Of a DNA stretch of 64,000 bases, positions 54,641-64,000 are shown piece by piece. The stretch is from Parastagonospora avenae f. sp. tritici 18332-5 (Eukaryota > Ascomycota > Dothideomycetes > Pleosporales > Phaeosphaeriaceae). Under the pieces are notes generated by a model, which worked only from the letters and a program-made list of their open reading frames with translations, was not told the origin of the DNA and searched no databases. The stretch spans positions 62,001 through 126,000 of the forward strand of contig JAFJTR010000035.1 in NCBI GenBank assembly GCA_022559985.1, written 5' to 3'. The translations under genes were made by a program, and so were the position numbers. Each line of letters opens with the position of its first letter. Within the stretch, counting starts at the first letter, position 1.

Positions 54641-55899
54641 TGTTCGCAGCAATAATTTCTAAAGACACTCCTGGACGGAGGTTCCTGCCGTCGACCTTCA
54701 ACGACGAACCAGCATCAAGGCGACACTCGAGCCATCTGGATCACCTGTTTGCGCGCCTAGCGTCCCCGCAGTCTTGCTCAACCGTCTTCTCTCCCCGCTT
54801 CTTCCTTCTCTCTCTCTCTCCTCCACCCATCCACACCACTCTTTCTCCCAATTTCTTGCCTCCCATCAAGCTCAGCTCGATCGGATCTTTATCCAGCTCT
54901 ATCTGTGAGCCTTGCAAAAGCTCTTCCAAGTCTCCTGAACGTTTTCTCGCGTCAGGAAGGTGAGGCAATTGCTGCAGCATCTGGCAGGCACCTGCCTCCG
55001 CTAAGAATCCCCCAATTACCCACCTCAGCTACACCAGCCACACCTCCTTGAGTACCTCCTCAAGAGCTGTATCGCCTGCTCCTACTCCTCTGTCGAGGGC
55101 TGCTGGACGCCAGCTTCAGCACCGTGCAGTCAAAGCAGCAACAGCAGGTGAGTAACACGTACTGCAACGCTCACACGCGTCCTCTCCACACTCTTCTCAA
55201 CTCCATCTGCTCGAGTTGCCACACTTCCCTCACACGCTCCGTCGCGAGCACGGTGCCATCCTTATCCCCATACCATCGTCGAGCTCGACGGGGCTCGCAT
55301 TGCTTGCGGCAGTAAACGCAAGGAAGCACGCATGCTGACCACGCCAGGCTAAACAGCAGTGTGCGCAGTCAACCGCCAGAATAACAGCTTCGCCGCCAGT
55401 ACTGCTACTCCAAAGATTCCATCATCTCAGCTGTATCCGACCTGAAGCATCACCCATCATACCACCTGTAAGTTTCGACCCTTCTCTCTCACCCCTCTTG
55501 CCTTGTCGCCATATGTGACGGACCTCACCGCCCAGGCATCAGGGGCGGCGTAAATGTCCGCAATGTCCTGCCCTTACCTTACTTTCTCTCACCTTGCCTG
55601 TCCCGCGGTCACCGCCACTTTATACCAGAGTCGCGCTAACATATAAGGTGTTTACCTTCGTAGGTGACGTCTGTTCCTCATTCACATACCCTTCCGATAA
55701 CCAACACCTTGCAGCATTGTGTGCCACACTCTAAGACATTCTTAGTGTGCAAGAAGTACATCTACCCTGTGAAGAGACAGTGTGCATAGACGACACTGTA
55801 TTCTGTGCATCCTCAACCTCAAGAGTTCACAGTGTGTTTGCATGTCACCTTAGAACTGCTTCGTATTAATTGCAACTAGACAAGACGGAATTCAGCAAC
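54641..55899 (+). promoter_or_regulatory. Pyrimidine-rich, probably spliced 5' leader of the PSP1-domain gene
   Basis: The 1.2 kb before the ATG at 55900 contains long CT-rich runs at 54770-54860, typical of fungal transcription start regions, and splice signals without coding potential: a GTGAGT donor at 55149 with an acceptor candidate near 55360 (TAAACAGCAG), and a GTAAGT donor at 55469 with CGCTAAC branch site and TTCGTAG acceptor near 55673. This suggests a long leader with one or two introns. The gene's expression could be controlled at the leader. Exact transcript ends cannot be read from sequence. Confidence 0.45.
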
Positions 55900-58645
55900 A
55901 TGAGTTCCACGGCGTACAAGGGCAACCTGACTGTCGGAGGTCCATCCCTCGATAAGTCAAAGTTGCAACTGCGCCGTCCGACGCCCGACAGCGATGTCTT
56001 GGCGTCAAGCGACGAGGACCGCGACCATGTGCGTCCCCCCATTCGCCAAGCCCCAGGTAGTTACTCTAGTGGCCGCCGTCTGTCGTCAAGCTGGCTCCAC
56101 GATATCCAGCCAAACCGCAAGAACTCTCTGCCGGCGACTTCGTTTGCAGACCCCCAACCTGCAACGCCAATCCTCGATCTTGGGCAGCAGTCTCGGCCTA
56201 CTACATCTTCGTTTGCCTGGAACACAAACAGTTTCTCAGGCGGTCAATCGGGCAGTCGCCTCCGAGAAGTCGTCCCTTCCCCAACTTCGGCCTTTGGCCC
56301 CGAGAGACCCCTCCCCTCACCTACTACCATCGAAATCGACAGTGGTATCGCCTTCCTCCTCAACCAGCAGCAGCACCTGCCTCTACGCAAGGCTGTCCGT
56401 TCCCAGTCTTATAGTATAGGACAGGGTGATATCGAGAACAGCCCGGTTGCTAAGTTCAGTGCTCACCTCCGCACGAACGTGCGCCACCGCCCCTCGAAGC
56501 CAAGCCTCCTTGGTGAGTCCGGTCTAGGTCTTTCCCAGCTGCGCGAAGACGATACCGACGAGGTCGAGTCTCTCAACGGCACCGAGCACGGTGTCCGCCT
56601 TCCCCCCGGCTACTGGGAGCGCGAGCAGAACCAGGCATTGTTGAAGCAGGCAGCCGTCGAGAACGCCCGCGCTCGCAACCGCGCGACTTCCACCGGTTCG
56701 CCCGTGTCACAGCACCGCCGCAAGACCACCGCTGGTCTGCGCAACACTTCTTACGGCACTGCAGACTACGCAATCGAAGAGATGGACGACCCCGAGGCCA
56801 ACGTGAACCACCCCAACCATGGTCTCACCCGCCGTTTCAGCGAACATGTCTCATTCTTGGGTCGTGAACATGAAGTAGAGATCGTTGACAGCCCCAAGAA
56901 GCAACAGTGGGCCACTGACAACATTCCGATGCTTGGTGCTGATGCCCTCGGTCGTCGACACTCTATCGCGCACTACGGTGGTGGGTACACCTCCAACCTT
57001 CCCGTTTCCACCTTGAGCAACACTCAAGAGGAAGATGAGGAGGTGGCCTCACCCCGCCAGGAGTCCAAGACTCCAGAGGACCCCGATAAGTATGACCACA
57101 CGGCCTACTTCGCTGGCTACGGTCCTGCTTCCCGCGCCATCAATGCTTCAGCCATTTCGGCCGCCCACCCCGACCCGGTGGTTCCGAACCCAGCCATGTC
57201 TGCAGGAGGACCTAATCCTTATGCCGTCCCCCATGCATTTGGTCGTCCTGGCCGCCGCCTGTTCGTCGTCACGTTCAAGTGCTCGCGCGCTGACATCTAC
57301 TACCTGTTCGACAACACTGGTCTGGAGATTCGCTGCGGTGATCTCGTCATTGTTGAGGGTGATCGCGGATGCGACTTGGGCCAAGTCACCCATGCCGACA
57401 TCAGCCTGGATGAGGCTCGGAGACACAAGGCTCATGCCAACGAAGAGCACTTCCGCTGGTTGGTCATGTTCTCTCAGTACTCTCTGGCTGGAACTTCAAA
57501 CGACTCTGGCATGCTGGGCTCCCTTGCCCGTGCCAACGGCTACCCTAACGCGATGTCCGGCTCCAACGTCACGAGTATGACCAACCAGCCCGAGCAGGAG
57601 ACCAAGCCCAAGATGATCAAGCGCCTTGCTCAGCAGCATGAGATCATGGGCCTGCGCGACAAAGAGGGCCAGGAAGCCAAGGCTAAGCGATGCGGTGCTC
57701 AGAAGGCTGCTGACCACAAGCTCAACATGGAAATCCTGGATGCCGAGTACCAAGCGTAAGTCGTCACTTTTCTCATAATGCTCCGATACTGACAGTGCCT
57801 AGTGACTATCACAAGCTGACGTATTACTACTATGCGGAATCTTATGTCAACTTCAACGAATTGGTTACAGACCTCTTCAAGCAGTACAAAGTGCGCATTT
57901 GGATGTCGGCGATCAACCCGGCCTCTGTCCCTCCCCACTCTTCAGGAAACATGCACGTGCAGCCTCCCTCGGCTGTTGGACCTGGAGCCATCATGCGCTC
58001 GCGTGCAGGTAACCCTTCCTACGCTGTCGGTCCTGGTTTCGGCAACAGCAACCATCGTGCCCACCACCAGTATGGTGAGTTTCGCCGATTCTATCCTACA
58101 CTATCAATAGCTAATCGAGATCAGGTCGCAATGCCCAGCAAGCTCCACAGGGCGGCTACGATGATGGCTACAATGCCTTCTCTTACCAGCTCCCGAGCTA
58201 CAATCCCCAGGCCAACACCTACGTGAACCCTTTCCAGAATCAGCGTTTCAACCAGCAGGTCTATGGCAACTACCCGATGCAGGCAGGCAATTATCCCACT
58301 GCCACCGCGAGTGGTAGTCCTATGAATTACGGAGGCTACTACCCGCCGACAACCTATGGTGCTTCGCCTTCTTACGGTGCTGCGACGAGTGGACCTGCTT
58401 ACCGCGGCGGCTACACCTCTACGACCGGTGCAAGTGGTGGCCAAGCCTCCACTGCTGCCACCGCAGGCCCTGCTTATAGCCAGTATGCCTCGTCCTACTA
58501 CAAGACCCCCACCAGTTCTGTGGCCATGGGTGGCACGACCGGTAGTCCTGGCAACGGCTACACGGCCACGTCAGGCACCACCCACAACACTGGCTATGAT
58601 CCTCTCATGGCCGCCATGCAGAACATGTCCTTCGGCGGCAGTTAA
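55900..58645 (+). CDS. PSP1-domain protein with Gly/Tyr-rich tail
   Basis: Three exons, 55900-57755, 57803-58074 and 58125-58645, give 882 residues. The first 430 residues are Ser/Pro/Arg-rich and likely disordered. The PSP1 C-terminal domain lies at about 450-690: RRLFVVTFKCSRADIYYLFD, GLEIRCGDLVIVEGDRGCDLGQV, IKRLAQQHEIMGLRDKE and, after the splice, DYHKLTYYYYAESYVNFNELV with VRIWMSAINP. The last 170 residues are a low-complexity Gly/Tyr/Ser/Asn-rich region (YGGYYPPTTYGASPSYG and similar), typical of phase-separating RNA-associated proteins. PSP1-domain proteins occur in diverse organisms and include suppressors of DNA polymerase mutations in yeast; the molecular role is unclear. It is a well-conserved ascomycete gene preceded by a long leader. 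Confidence 0.88.
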
Positions 58646-59575
58646 TCCATTGGCAAACCACTCCGAACATTTGTTTCCTTCACATCTGCAGCGGAAAGCA
58701 TCGGTAGAACCAGTGTGGCCGACCTCATGATCTCATCCGCTCGGACATTCCACTATCATGCTCTGCCACATGATTCTCAGTTTCTTATACTATCTCGGCG
58801 ACGGATCCTTCACGGCACATCTCAATCACGGGATATATGCAGCAAGGATGTTGCTGCTGCGTAACGGATCACGATCTGTCTTCATGCCTCATGCCTCATG
58901 CCTCATAGCTCATGGCATACTCAGTGCTGTGAGCTGCGGCGGTCTGTGGCTCTTTCATGGCGGTACTTTGCTGCGGTTTCATTTCCACTTTGCTCAATTC
59001 TACACCTGCCCATTTCCCAATGCCCACTTCCCAGTTTACTTCGACTACCGCCCCTGTTTATGCTTTCTATCCGATGACGGATGACCTTTCCACATTTCAC
59101 AGCATCATGGTCTTATGGTACAGACGGAACAAAATTTTCTTACTTCATGGATGCTCTTCAGATATATGCCTGTGGCGAAAATGACAAAGCTTTACAGCAT
59201 CTCCGTGCTCCATTTGCGTGATTTGTGTAACAGTGCAGTGAATCGAATCATCATATGACATCTTCGGGCGGACTATCCACCCGTATTCTGTTTGAACTCA
59301 ACCTACTCTAAGAGAGCAACTGTCATCGTATATACAAGCCTGAATAGACTCAATAGCTGATTAGTATATTGCGAAGAGCTGAAAGAACTTTGAAGGTAGA
59401 CAGCTTGGTTGAACTGCCCTTGGATAAGCGCGCACGAATTGGTGCTGCACCCGGTGCTATCGTGCCTTCCTAGTCTGTACCTCACCTCACCTCACCTCAC
59501 CACCACAACACTGTTTCACGAATTTACGACGCATCCTATTCCATTTGAACCGCAGCATTATCGACAACTCCCGAG
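58646..59575. other. Intergenic region with simple repeats
   Basis: About 930 bases between two plus-strand genes; no gene is seen. A seven-base unit (CATGCCT) is repeated at 58883-58910, in the likely 3' UTR of the PSP1-domain gene. CTCAC occurs four times in a row at 59481-59500, in the likely 5' UTR of the next gene. Confidence 0.5.
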
Positions 59576-60430
59576 ATGGCAAGGCGACGTGTTCAGTCGC
59601 CGAAGCCGTCTAGCAGACCAAGTCGGCGTGAACCAGCTGAAGAGGCCAACTCTGACGAGGAAGCTGCTAATTCAGAAAGCCAGTGAGTTTTGCATCCCAA
59701 AACGCCCTTGTGATGGTTTACTGATGTAGATTTAGGAAGATTCTCGCACTGGCATCACTCCTCAAGCAGCCCAAGACCGACGACAAGGACCTGCAGCAGT
59801 TCCGCACGAAGGTTGCCGCCGATCGTGAGCGGTTGAAGGCGCGTCTCGACCAGCGAGTACACCAGGCGTGAGTCAAGATCTGGAAATCTTGCCCGTTCGT
59901 TACGCGCTCCCTGGCTAACGGTCGTGGCTTGTAGTGAGGAAGCGGAGACACGCCGCCGCGACGAGATCACGTCTACCATTCTGAACGCTCTCACAACCCC
60001 GAATCGAGACTTGAAAGGCGAGACCCCTACCTTTGCTGGCACCAAAATCGCGGAAAATGCAGTCTACATGCCGGTGATTGACGTTCTCTCGTCCTCTGAA
60101 GCTCTCCTCGAAGAATACGAGCGGCTTGACAAGATGATCATAGAGATGCGCGACGAGCAAGAGGAGCCAGTCCCAGAGGCGTGGCACCAAGACATACAAG
60201 AAGCAGAGAAGAAGCTGCAGATGGGGGCTCGAGTTGCACTGAGGAATGTTAAGAAGGTGCTGGGTGCTGATGCTGAAGACGATGAAGGGGTGGCAGCTGA
60301 AGATAGATATGCGGCCATGCAGGATTCTGAAGGCGAGCAGGAGCTGAACTACGAGCTGGAGAAGAGTCTACGCTATGCGGAGAGGGGTGTTAGGAGGATG
60401 GTCAAAGGACTCCCGGACGTCGATGCTTAG
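59576..60430 (+). CDS. Hypothetical acidic coiled-coil protein
   Basis: Three exons, 59576-59682, 59730-59867 and 59935-60430, give 246 residues. The joins read NSESQFRKILALASLLKQ and RVHQAEEAETRRRD. The N-terminus is basic and Ser/Pro-rich (MARRRVQSPKPSSRPSRRE), followed by acidic residues; residues 40-100 are helical with alternating charge, a probable coiled coil (FRTKVAADRERLKARLDQR). The C-terminal part is acidic with further helices (LLEEYERLDKMIIEMRDEQ, EAEKKLQMGARVALRNVKKVLG). I do not recognise the family. Composition and size would fit a small subunit of a nuclear or kinetochore complex, but that is only a guess. The CTCAC run before the ATG suggests a short leader. Confidence 0.75.
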
Positions 60431-60816
60431 TGCTTTACAAGTCGTGGCTCCGGAGGCTGGACATCGCTGGGTGTGTTGTGAGAGACTCCACACATCATGC
60501 AGATCACATTGCCATAGTTACTTATGAACCATGAAGCCCAGGGCAATCATCTGTCTTTTTAAAATTGGATATAACGGACATCACCTTCGAAAGCTTTGCT
60601 TCGGCCAACCGTACTCGCTTCGGCTGTCCGCACCCCTGCTGTGTGGTGGGGCTAGCGCCAAGCGCTTTAGCTTGCAACTTTCCACACACTCCAATTTTGC
60701 ATTCGTGATTTCGCACTCGACAACCGCCAACGTCGACAATCACTAACCAACAGTCAAGGTATGTCCGCCGCGAAACCCTCGAAAAACTTCGAACAAGACG
60801 ACTAACAATATCGCAG
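60431..60816 (+). promoter_or_regulatory. Promoter and 5' UTR intron of RPL15
   Basis: This interval ends with a 5' UTR intron, 60759-60816: donor GTATGT, an ACTAAC branch site and a CAG acceptor directly before the ATG. Such leader introns are common in fungal ribosomal-protein genes. No gene is seen in the rest. Confidence 0.6.
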
Positions 60817-61710
60817 ATGGGTGCCCTCAAGTGTAAGCGCTTCACAACCACCGCCCTCAATCCCAGCTAAACCGCCGTTAGATGTCGAGGAACTTCAGAA
60901 GAAGAAGCAGTCGGACATGATGCGCTTCTTGATGCGCGTTCGCGTACGTACAAACAATCGAGCTCGAATCGGAACTCTGCTAACATTGCGACAGTGCTGG
61001 GAGGTATGAGTTAAACCCTTCGAGACGTCTCTGAGTCTCAATTGATGTACTCGTTGAACATTGCTGAGAGTGCATCGATAGCTTCGCCAACTGAAGGTCA
61101 TCCACCGTGCCAGCCGTCCTTCCCGCCCCGACAAGGCTCGCCGCCTCGGATACAAGGCCAAGCAGGGCTATGTTATTTACCGTATCCGTGTCCGCCGCGG
61201 TGGTCGCAAGAGGCCCGCGCCCAAGTACGTTCATTCATGAATGCGAAGAAGAAGAACATGCTAACATCAATTCTAGGGGTGCCACCTACGGTATACACAG
61301 CGCACTCGACTCGCTGCATTTTCGAAACTAACAAATGAACAGGCAAGCCCACCAACCAGGGTATCAACCAGCTCAAGTACCAGCGTTCCCTCAAGTCCAC
61401 CGCCGAGGAGCGTGTCGGACGCCGCTGCGCCAACTTGCGCGTCCTCAACTCGTACTGGATCAACCAGGACTCTACCTACAAGTACTACGAAGTCATCCTC
61501 GTCGACCCCCAGCACAAGGCCATCCGCCGCGATCCTCGTATCAACTGGATCGTCAAGCCCGTCCACAAGCATCGCGAGAGCCGTGGTCTCACCGCCACCG
61601 GCAAGAAGAGCCGTGGTCTTGGCCGTGGACACAAGTACAACAACACCACTGCTGGCAGGAGGAAGACCTGGAAGAGGCACAACACCCTCTCCCTCTGGCG
61701 CTACCGCTAG
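60817..61710 (+). CDS. RPL15: 60S ribosomal protein L15 (eL15)
   Basis: Six coding exons, 60817-60832, 60882-60943, 60995-61003, 61082-61224, 61277-61290 and 61343-61710, give 203 residues, the usual length. The joined protein starts MGALKYVEELQKKKQSD and continues MMRFLMRVRCWELRQLKV, RRLGYKAKQGYVIYRIRVR, GATYGKPTNQGINQLKYQ and ends TWKRHNTLSLWRYR. Exon 3 is only nine bases (Cys-Trp-Glu) and exon 5 only fourteen. Each junction keeps frame and has canonical GT-AG ends; several introns have CTAAC-like branch sites. eL15 is a core component of the large ribosomal subunit, binding 28S rRNA near the peptide exit region. A further intron lies in the 5' UTR. Identification is very secure. Confidence 0.98.
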
Positions 61711-62673
61711 ATGCGCTGAGGGCGTGGTGTGTGTGGTGGAGCGTCTGGTCGAAGTCTTTAAGCGAATGGGCTGGCGTGAATGGAAAAGGCTATCCTGGGT
61801 TATGTAGCCGTCTAGCATAACGGGCACCGGGCTATACAAAATCAATCTTCATGGTTCATGATATTCATGACTTGCACTTAATATCACGAATTGGTTGCTT
61901 GCATGTTGACTACATTGGTGTACTTCTCATCTTGTGCCGTATGATTGACGAAGCATCGATTGTTTTCGGGAGTAAAAGACGACACAATAAATTCCTGCAT
62001 GAAGCCTAGAGGACTGTGAGCCTCGGCAGGCTGGTACTTGCAATGGTTGGCATTGGTTGTCTTGGTATATTACTTGGGCAGGAGGATGCTGGGGTGTTCA
62101 CCGGTGCCCGGACGCACGCCGACGTCAGTTTGTTTTCCAAGCTTGGGTGGCTGCCATGCCAATACAAGACCACGACAACCTTGTGGCCCAACTTCCACTT
62201 CATTTCTCAGTATACCTTTGACTGTTGGTAGATTTTCTCACATATCGCTCGACACTCGGGCCAGGGTACCATTGCTGGTAAGGGCTAAACAAGCGCCTGT
62301 GGTTGCCCCACGCGAAACATCTCAGCCCAACTGACAACACCCGCGCAGCACCTCGAAAACAAGCGAAAACACCACCAATAGAGTTTCGAGGCAGACACGA
62401 TCCCTACATTCTGCACCAGTGACGCCATGCGGCTGACGATCTGACGTCCTGAGGATATTCGCAGCCTGAACGCCAGCTCCACTGGTACGAATACATGATG
62501 TTTCCGCGTTGTGCACGCGCAAAGCCAAACATCATCTGAGCAGCACTGCTGCACGACGAGGCAAGGCAGTGAAAGGTCGCACCTAGCCCGCATCTGCCTA
62601 CTAGCCTCTGTACCAGATCGTATGACCCTCTTCCCTTGTTACAACAACTTTCTGCGCATCAACCACCGCAGCC
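61711..62673. other. Intergenic region, no gene seen
   Basis: About 960 bases between RPL15 and the J-domain gene. Several short frames occur, none supported. The last 100 bases are CA/CT-rich and probably contain the start of the J-domain transcript. Confidence 0.4.
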
Positions 62674-64000
62674 ATGGTCAAAGCCGACCCCACGCGGAAC
62701 TACTATGCGGACCTCAAGGTGTCTGCGAACGCCACCGAGAATGAGATCCGGAAAGCATACCGCGGCCTCGCGCTCCAGTACCATCCCGATCGCAACCCAG
62801 GACGTGAGACTGAGGTGGTAGTCAAGTTCCAGGAAATCCAGACGGCGCACGAGATTCTCTGCGATCAGGCACAGCGAGCAAAGTACGATGCTGAGCGAAG
62901 AAAGTACCGTAACCTCAACATACCCGCACATACACCAAATACTCCTCGAACGAGGCCGCCGCCACCACCTCGAAACGCATACACTACCTCCACCCCAAGC
63001 GGGTCGTATTACCGCGCTCCTCCCCCCAAGCCATCGCCACAGACCCCACGGCCGGGCCCGCCACCGCAATATGCCTCATATGCGAGTGGTGCCGACCGCT
63101 TCACGAGCAAGAATTTCCGTACGCCACCAACCGCACAGCGGCCAGAAACACGACAACAGAAGGACGCAGAGGCACGGGCTAATGTCTTCACAGCATGGCA
63201 GAAGATGAAGCAGCCACGAGCCGAAGAAGCTCGCGCACATAATCCGAGCGCTCAAGCAAATCAGAACGGCCAAAATGCCCAGAGCCAGCAGCACAATCCG
63301 AATGGCACGCCGTTCGGCCGCAGCGCGAGCACGAGGGTTCCATCGTCAAGAAAAGGCTTTGACCCAGGCACACCTGGAGGAGACGAAGGACAGGCACGGT
63401 CAGCTTATAGGAACTACGCTCGACCTGCCCCTACTCCGCCCGGCTCGACGACTCCGCCCCACCCGCACCCTCCGATGGGGGACACTCGAACCAACGAAGT
63501 GCCATACAACGAGGGAACTCGCACGCGGACGCCGTACTACTCTAGCGCAGCAGGAGAGCGGACTTCCATGTTTGAAGGTCTTGGCCGGTCTGCGAGTGTT
63601 CGGAACTCGCCCACAGGATCCAACCGAGCAACGCCTGGTGCAGATGCGGGCTCATTCTCCGATTCAGGTCGCCGGCAGCAGCGGAACTCGTACGCCGGTA
63701 CTCCAAACAAGCCATTTCCTCACATGTATGCCGACTCGAGCGACGAGGAGTCGGAGGCAGAGGTCTTCGGAGGCGCCAACAAGCACAGAGATCAGCCTCC
63801 GCCAAAAAACACACAACCTCCACCACCTCCTCCAACATGGGCTCAGGGTGGATTTACAACCCCTCAGAAGCAGCAGGCCAATGGCATGACAGGAAATATG
63901 CCAAACAGCTTCAAGAGCAGAAGTGAGGAGAGCATCAATATGAAGTTTTCGCCTTCGGACTGGCATGGCAAGTTCGAAGGCAGTGCTGATTATTTTGCCC
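62674..64000 (+). CDS. J-domain (Hsp40) protein, 5' part
   Basis: An open frame from the ATG at 62674 to the window end, 442 codons so far without a stop or need for an intron. The J domain (about residues 8-75) is complete: NYYADLKVSANATENEIRKA, YRGLALQYHPDRNPG with the HPD triad at 37-39, and QTAHEILCDQAQRAKYD. The remainder is Pro-, Gln-, Asn- and Ser-rich and probably disordered, with poly-Pro runs (RPPPPPR, QPPPPPP) and an acidic SSDEESEAEVF patch. No Gly/Phe or zinc-finger region follows, so it is a class C-type J protein that would stimulate an Hsp70. A long low-complexity tail is typical of a fungal J-protein family of uncertain function. The C-terminus lies outside the window. Confidence 0.85.
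   Translation, partial: MVKADPTRNYYADLKVSANATENEIRKAYRGLALQYHPDRNPGRETEVVVKFQEIQTAHEILCDQAQRAKYDAERRKYRNLNIPAHTPNTPRTRPPPPPRNAYTTSTPSGSYYRAPPPKPSPQTPRPGPPPQYASYASGADRFTSKNFRTPPTAQRPETRQQKDAEARANVFTAWQKMKQPRAEEARAHNPSAQANQNGQNAQSQQHNPNGTPFGRSASTRVPSSRKGFDPGTPGGDEGQARSAYRNYARPAPTPPGSTTPPHPHPPMGDTRTNEVPYNEGTRTRTPYYSSAAGERTSMFEGLGRSASVRNSPTGSNRATPGADAGSFSDSGRRQQRNSYAGTPNKPFPHMYADSSDEESEAEVFGGANKHRDQPPPKNTQPPPPPPTWAQGGFTTPQKQQANGMTGNMPNSFKSRSEESINMKFSPSDWHGKFEGSADYFA

Noticed and set aside
1..64000. CRISPR arrays, rRNA genes, bacterial-type operons
   Set aside because: No regularly spaced direct repeats or rRNA-like blocks; gene structure with spliceosomal introns is fungal nuclear throughout.

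Overview
This is nuclear DNA from a filamentous ascomycete, most likely a dothideomycete. The signs are compact genes with one to six introns of about 45-90 bases, GTAAGT-type donors, CTAAC/CTGAC-like branch sites, and fungal families such as a Zn2Cys6-type regulator, a HET-associated C-terminal region, a PTH11/rhodopsin-like membrane protein and a group of SANT-like proteins with no recognised homologue. The species cannot be fixed from sequence alone. Exon structures were built by hand from splice signals, reading frame and family conservation. No tRNA or rRNA gene was found.

Layout. 0-7 kb: three minus-strand hypothetical proteins of accessory character plus a small one; two of them share a short SANT/Myb-like segment. 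8-15 kb: a glyoxalase-like protein and a type-B carboxylesterase in tandem, converging on a Cys-rich F-box/LRR-like protein; a striking 172-base inverted repeat lies between the converging genes. 15.8-20.2 kb: a fungal transcription factor with a damaged zinc cluster and a RING-type E3-like protein with a GC-AG intron. 21-30 kb: a protein resembling the part of HET proteins that follows the HET domain, a 1299-residue hybrid histidine kinase, and, divergently, glutamine-dependent NAD+ synthetase, which needs an 11-base micro-exon. 30-34 kb: a multipass membrane protein and an ER reticulon. 36-42 kb: a rhodopsin/PTH11-like membrane protein with a repetitive tail, a JmjC protein and a PRISE-type Rossmann reductase. 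42.3-44.1 kb: a decayed pogo/Fot1-type transposon. 44-50 kb: a coiled-coil protein, an adenosine/adenine deaminase-like enzyme, a small secreted protein and a GT31-like glycosyltransferase. 50-55.8 kb: a long stretch with no convincing gene that ends in a pyrimidine-rich, apparently spliced leader for a PSP1-domain protein. 59-64 kb: a coiled-coil protein, ribosomal protein L15 (six coding exons, two of them 9 and 14 bases) and the 5' part of a J-domain protein running off the end.

The genes do not form one pathway or an obvious secondary-metabolite cluster. Housekeeping genes (NAD synthetase, L15, reticulon, RING, PSP1) alternate with accessory genes and one dead transposon. The points most worth a second look are the inverted repeat at 11.2 kb, the micro-exons, the truncated zinc cluster, the GGLL repeats in the receptor-like tail and the unexplained 5-kb gap.
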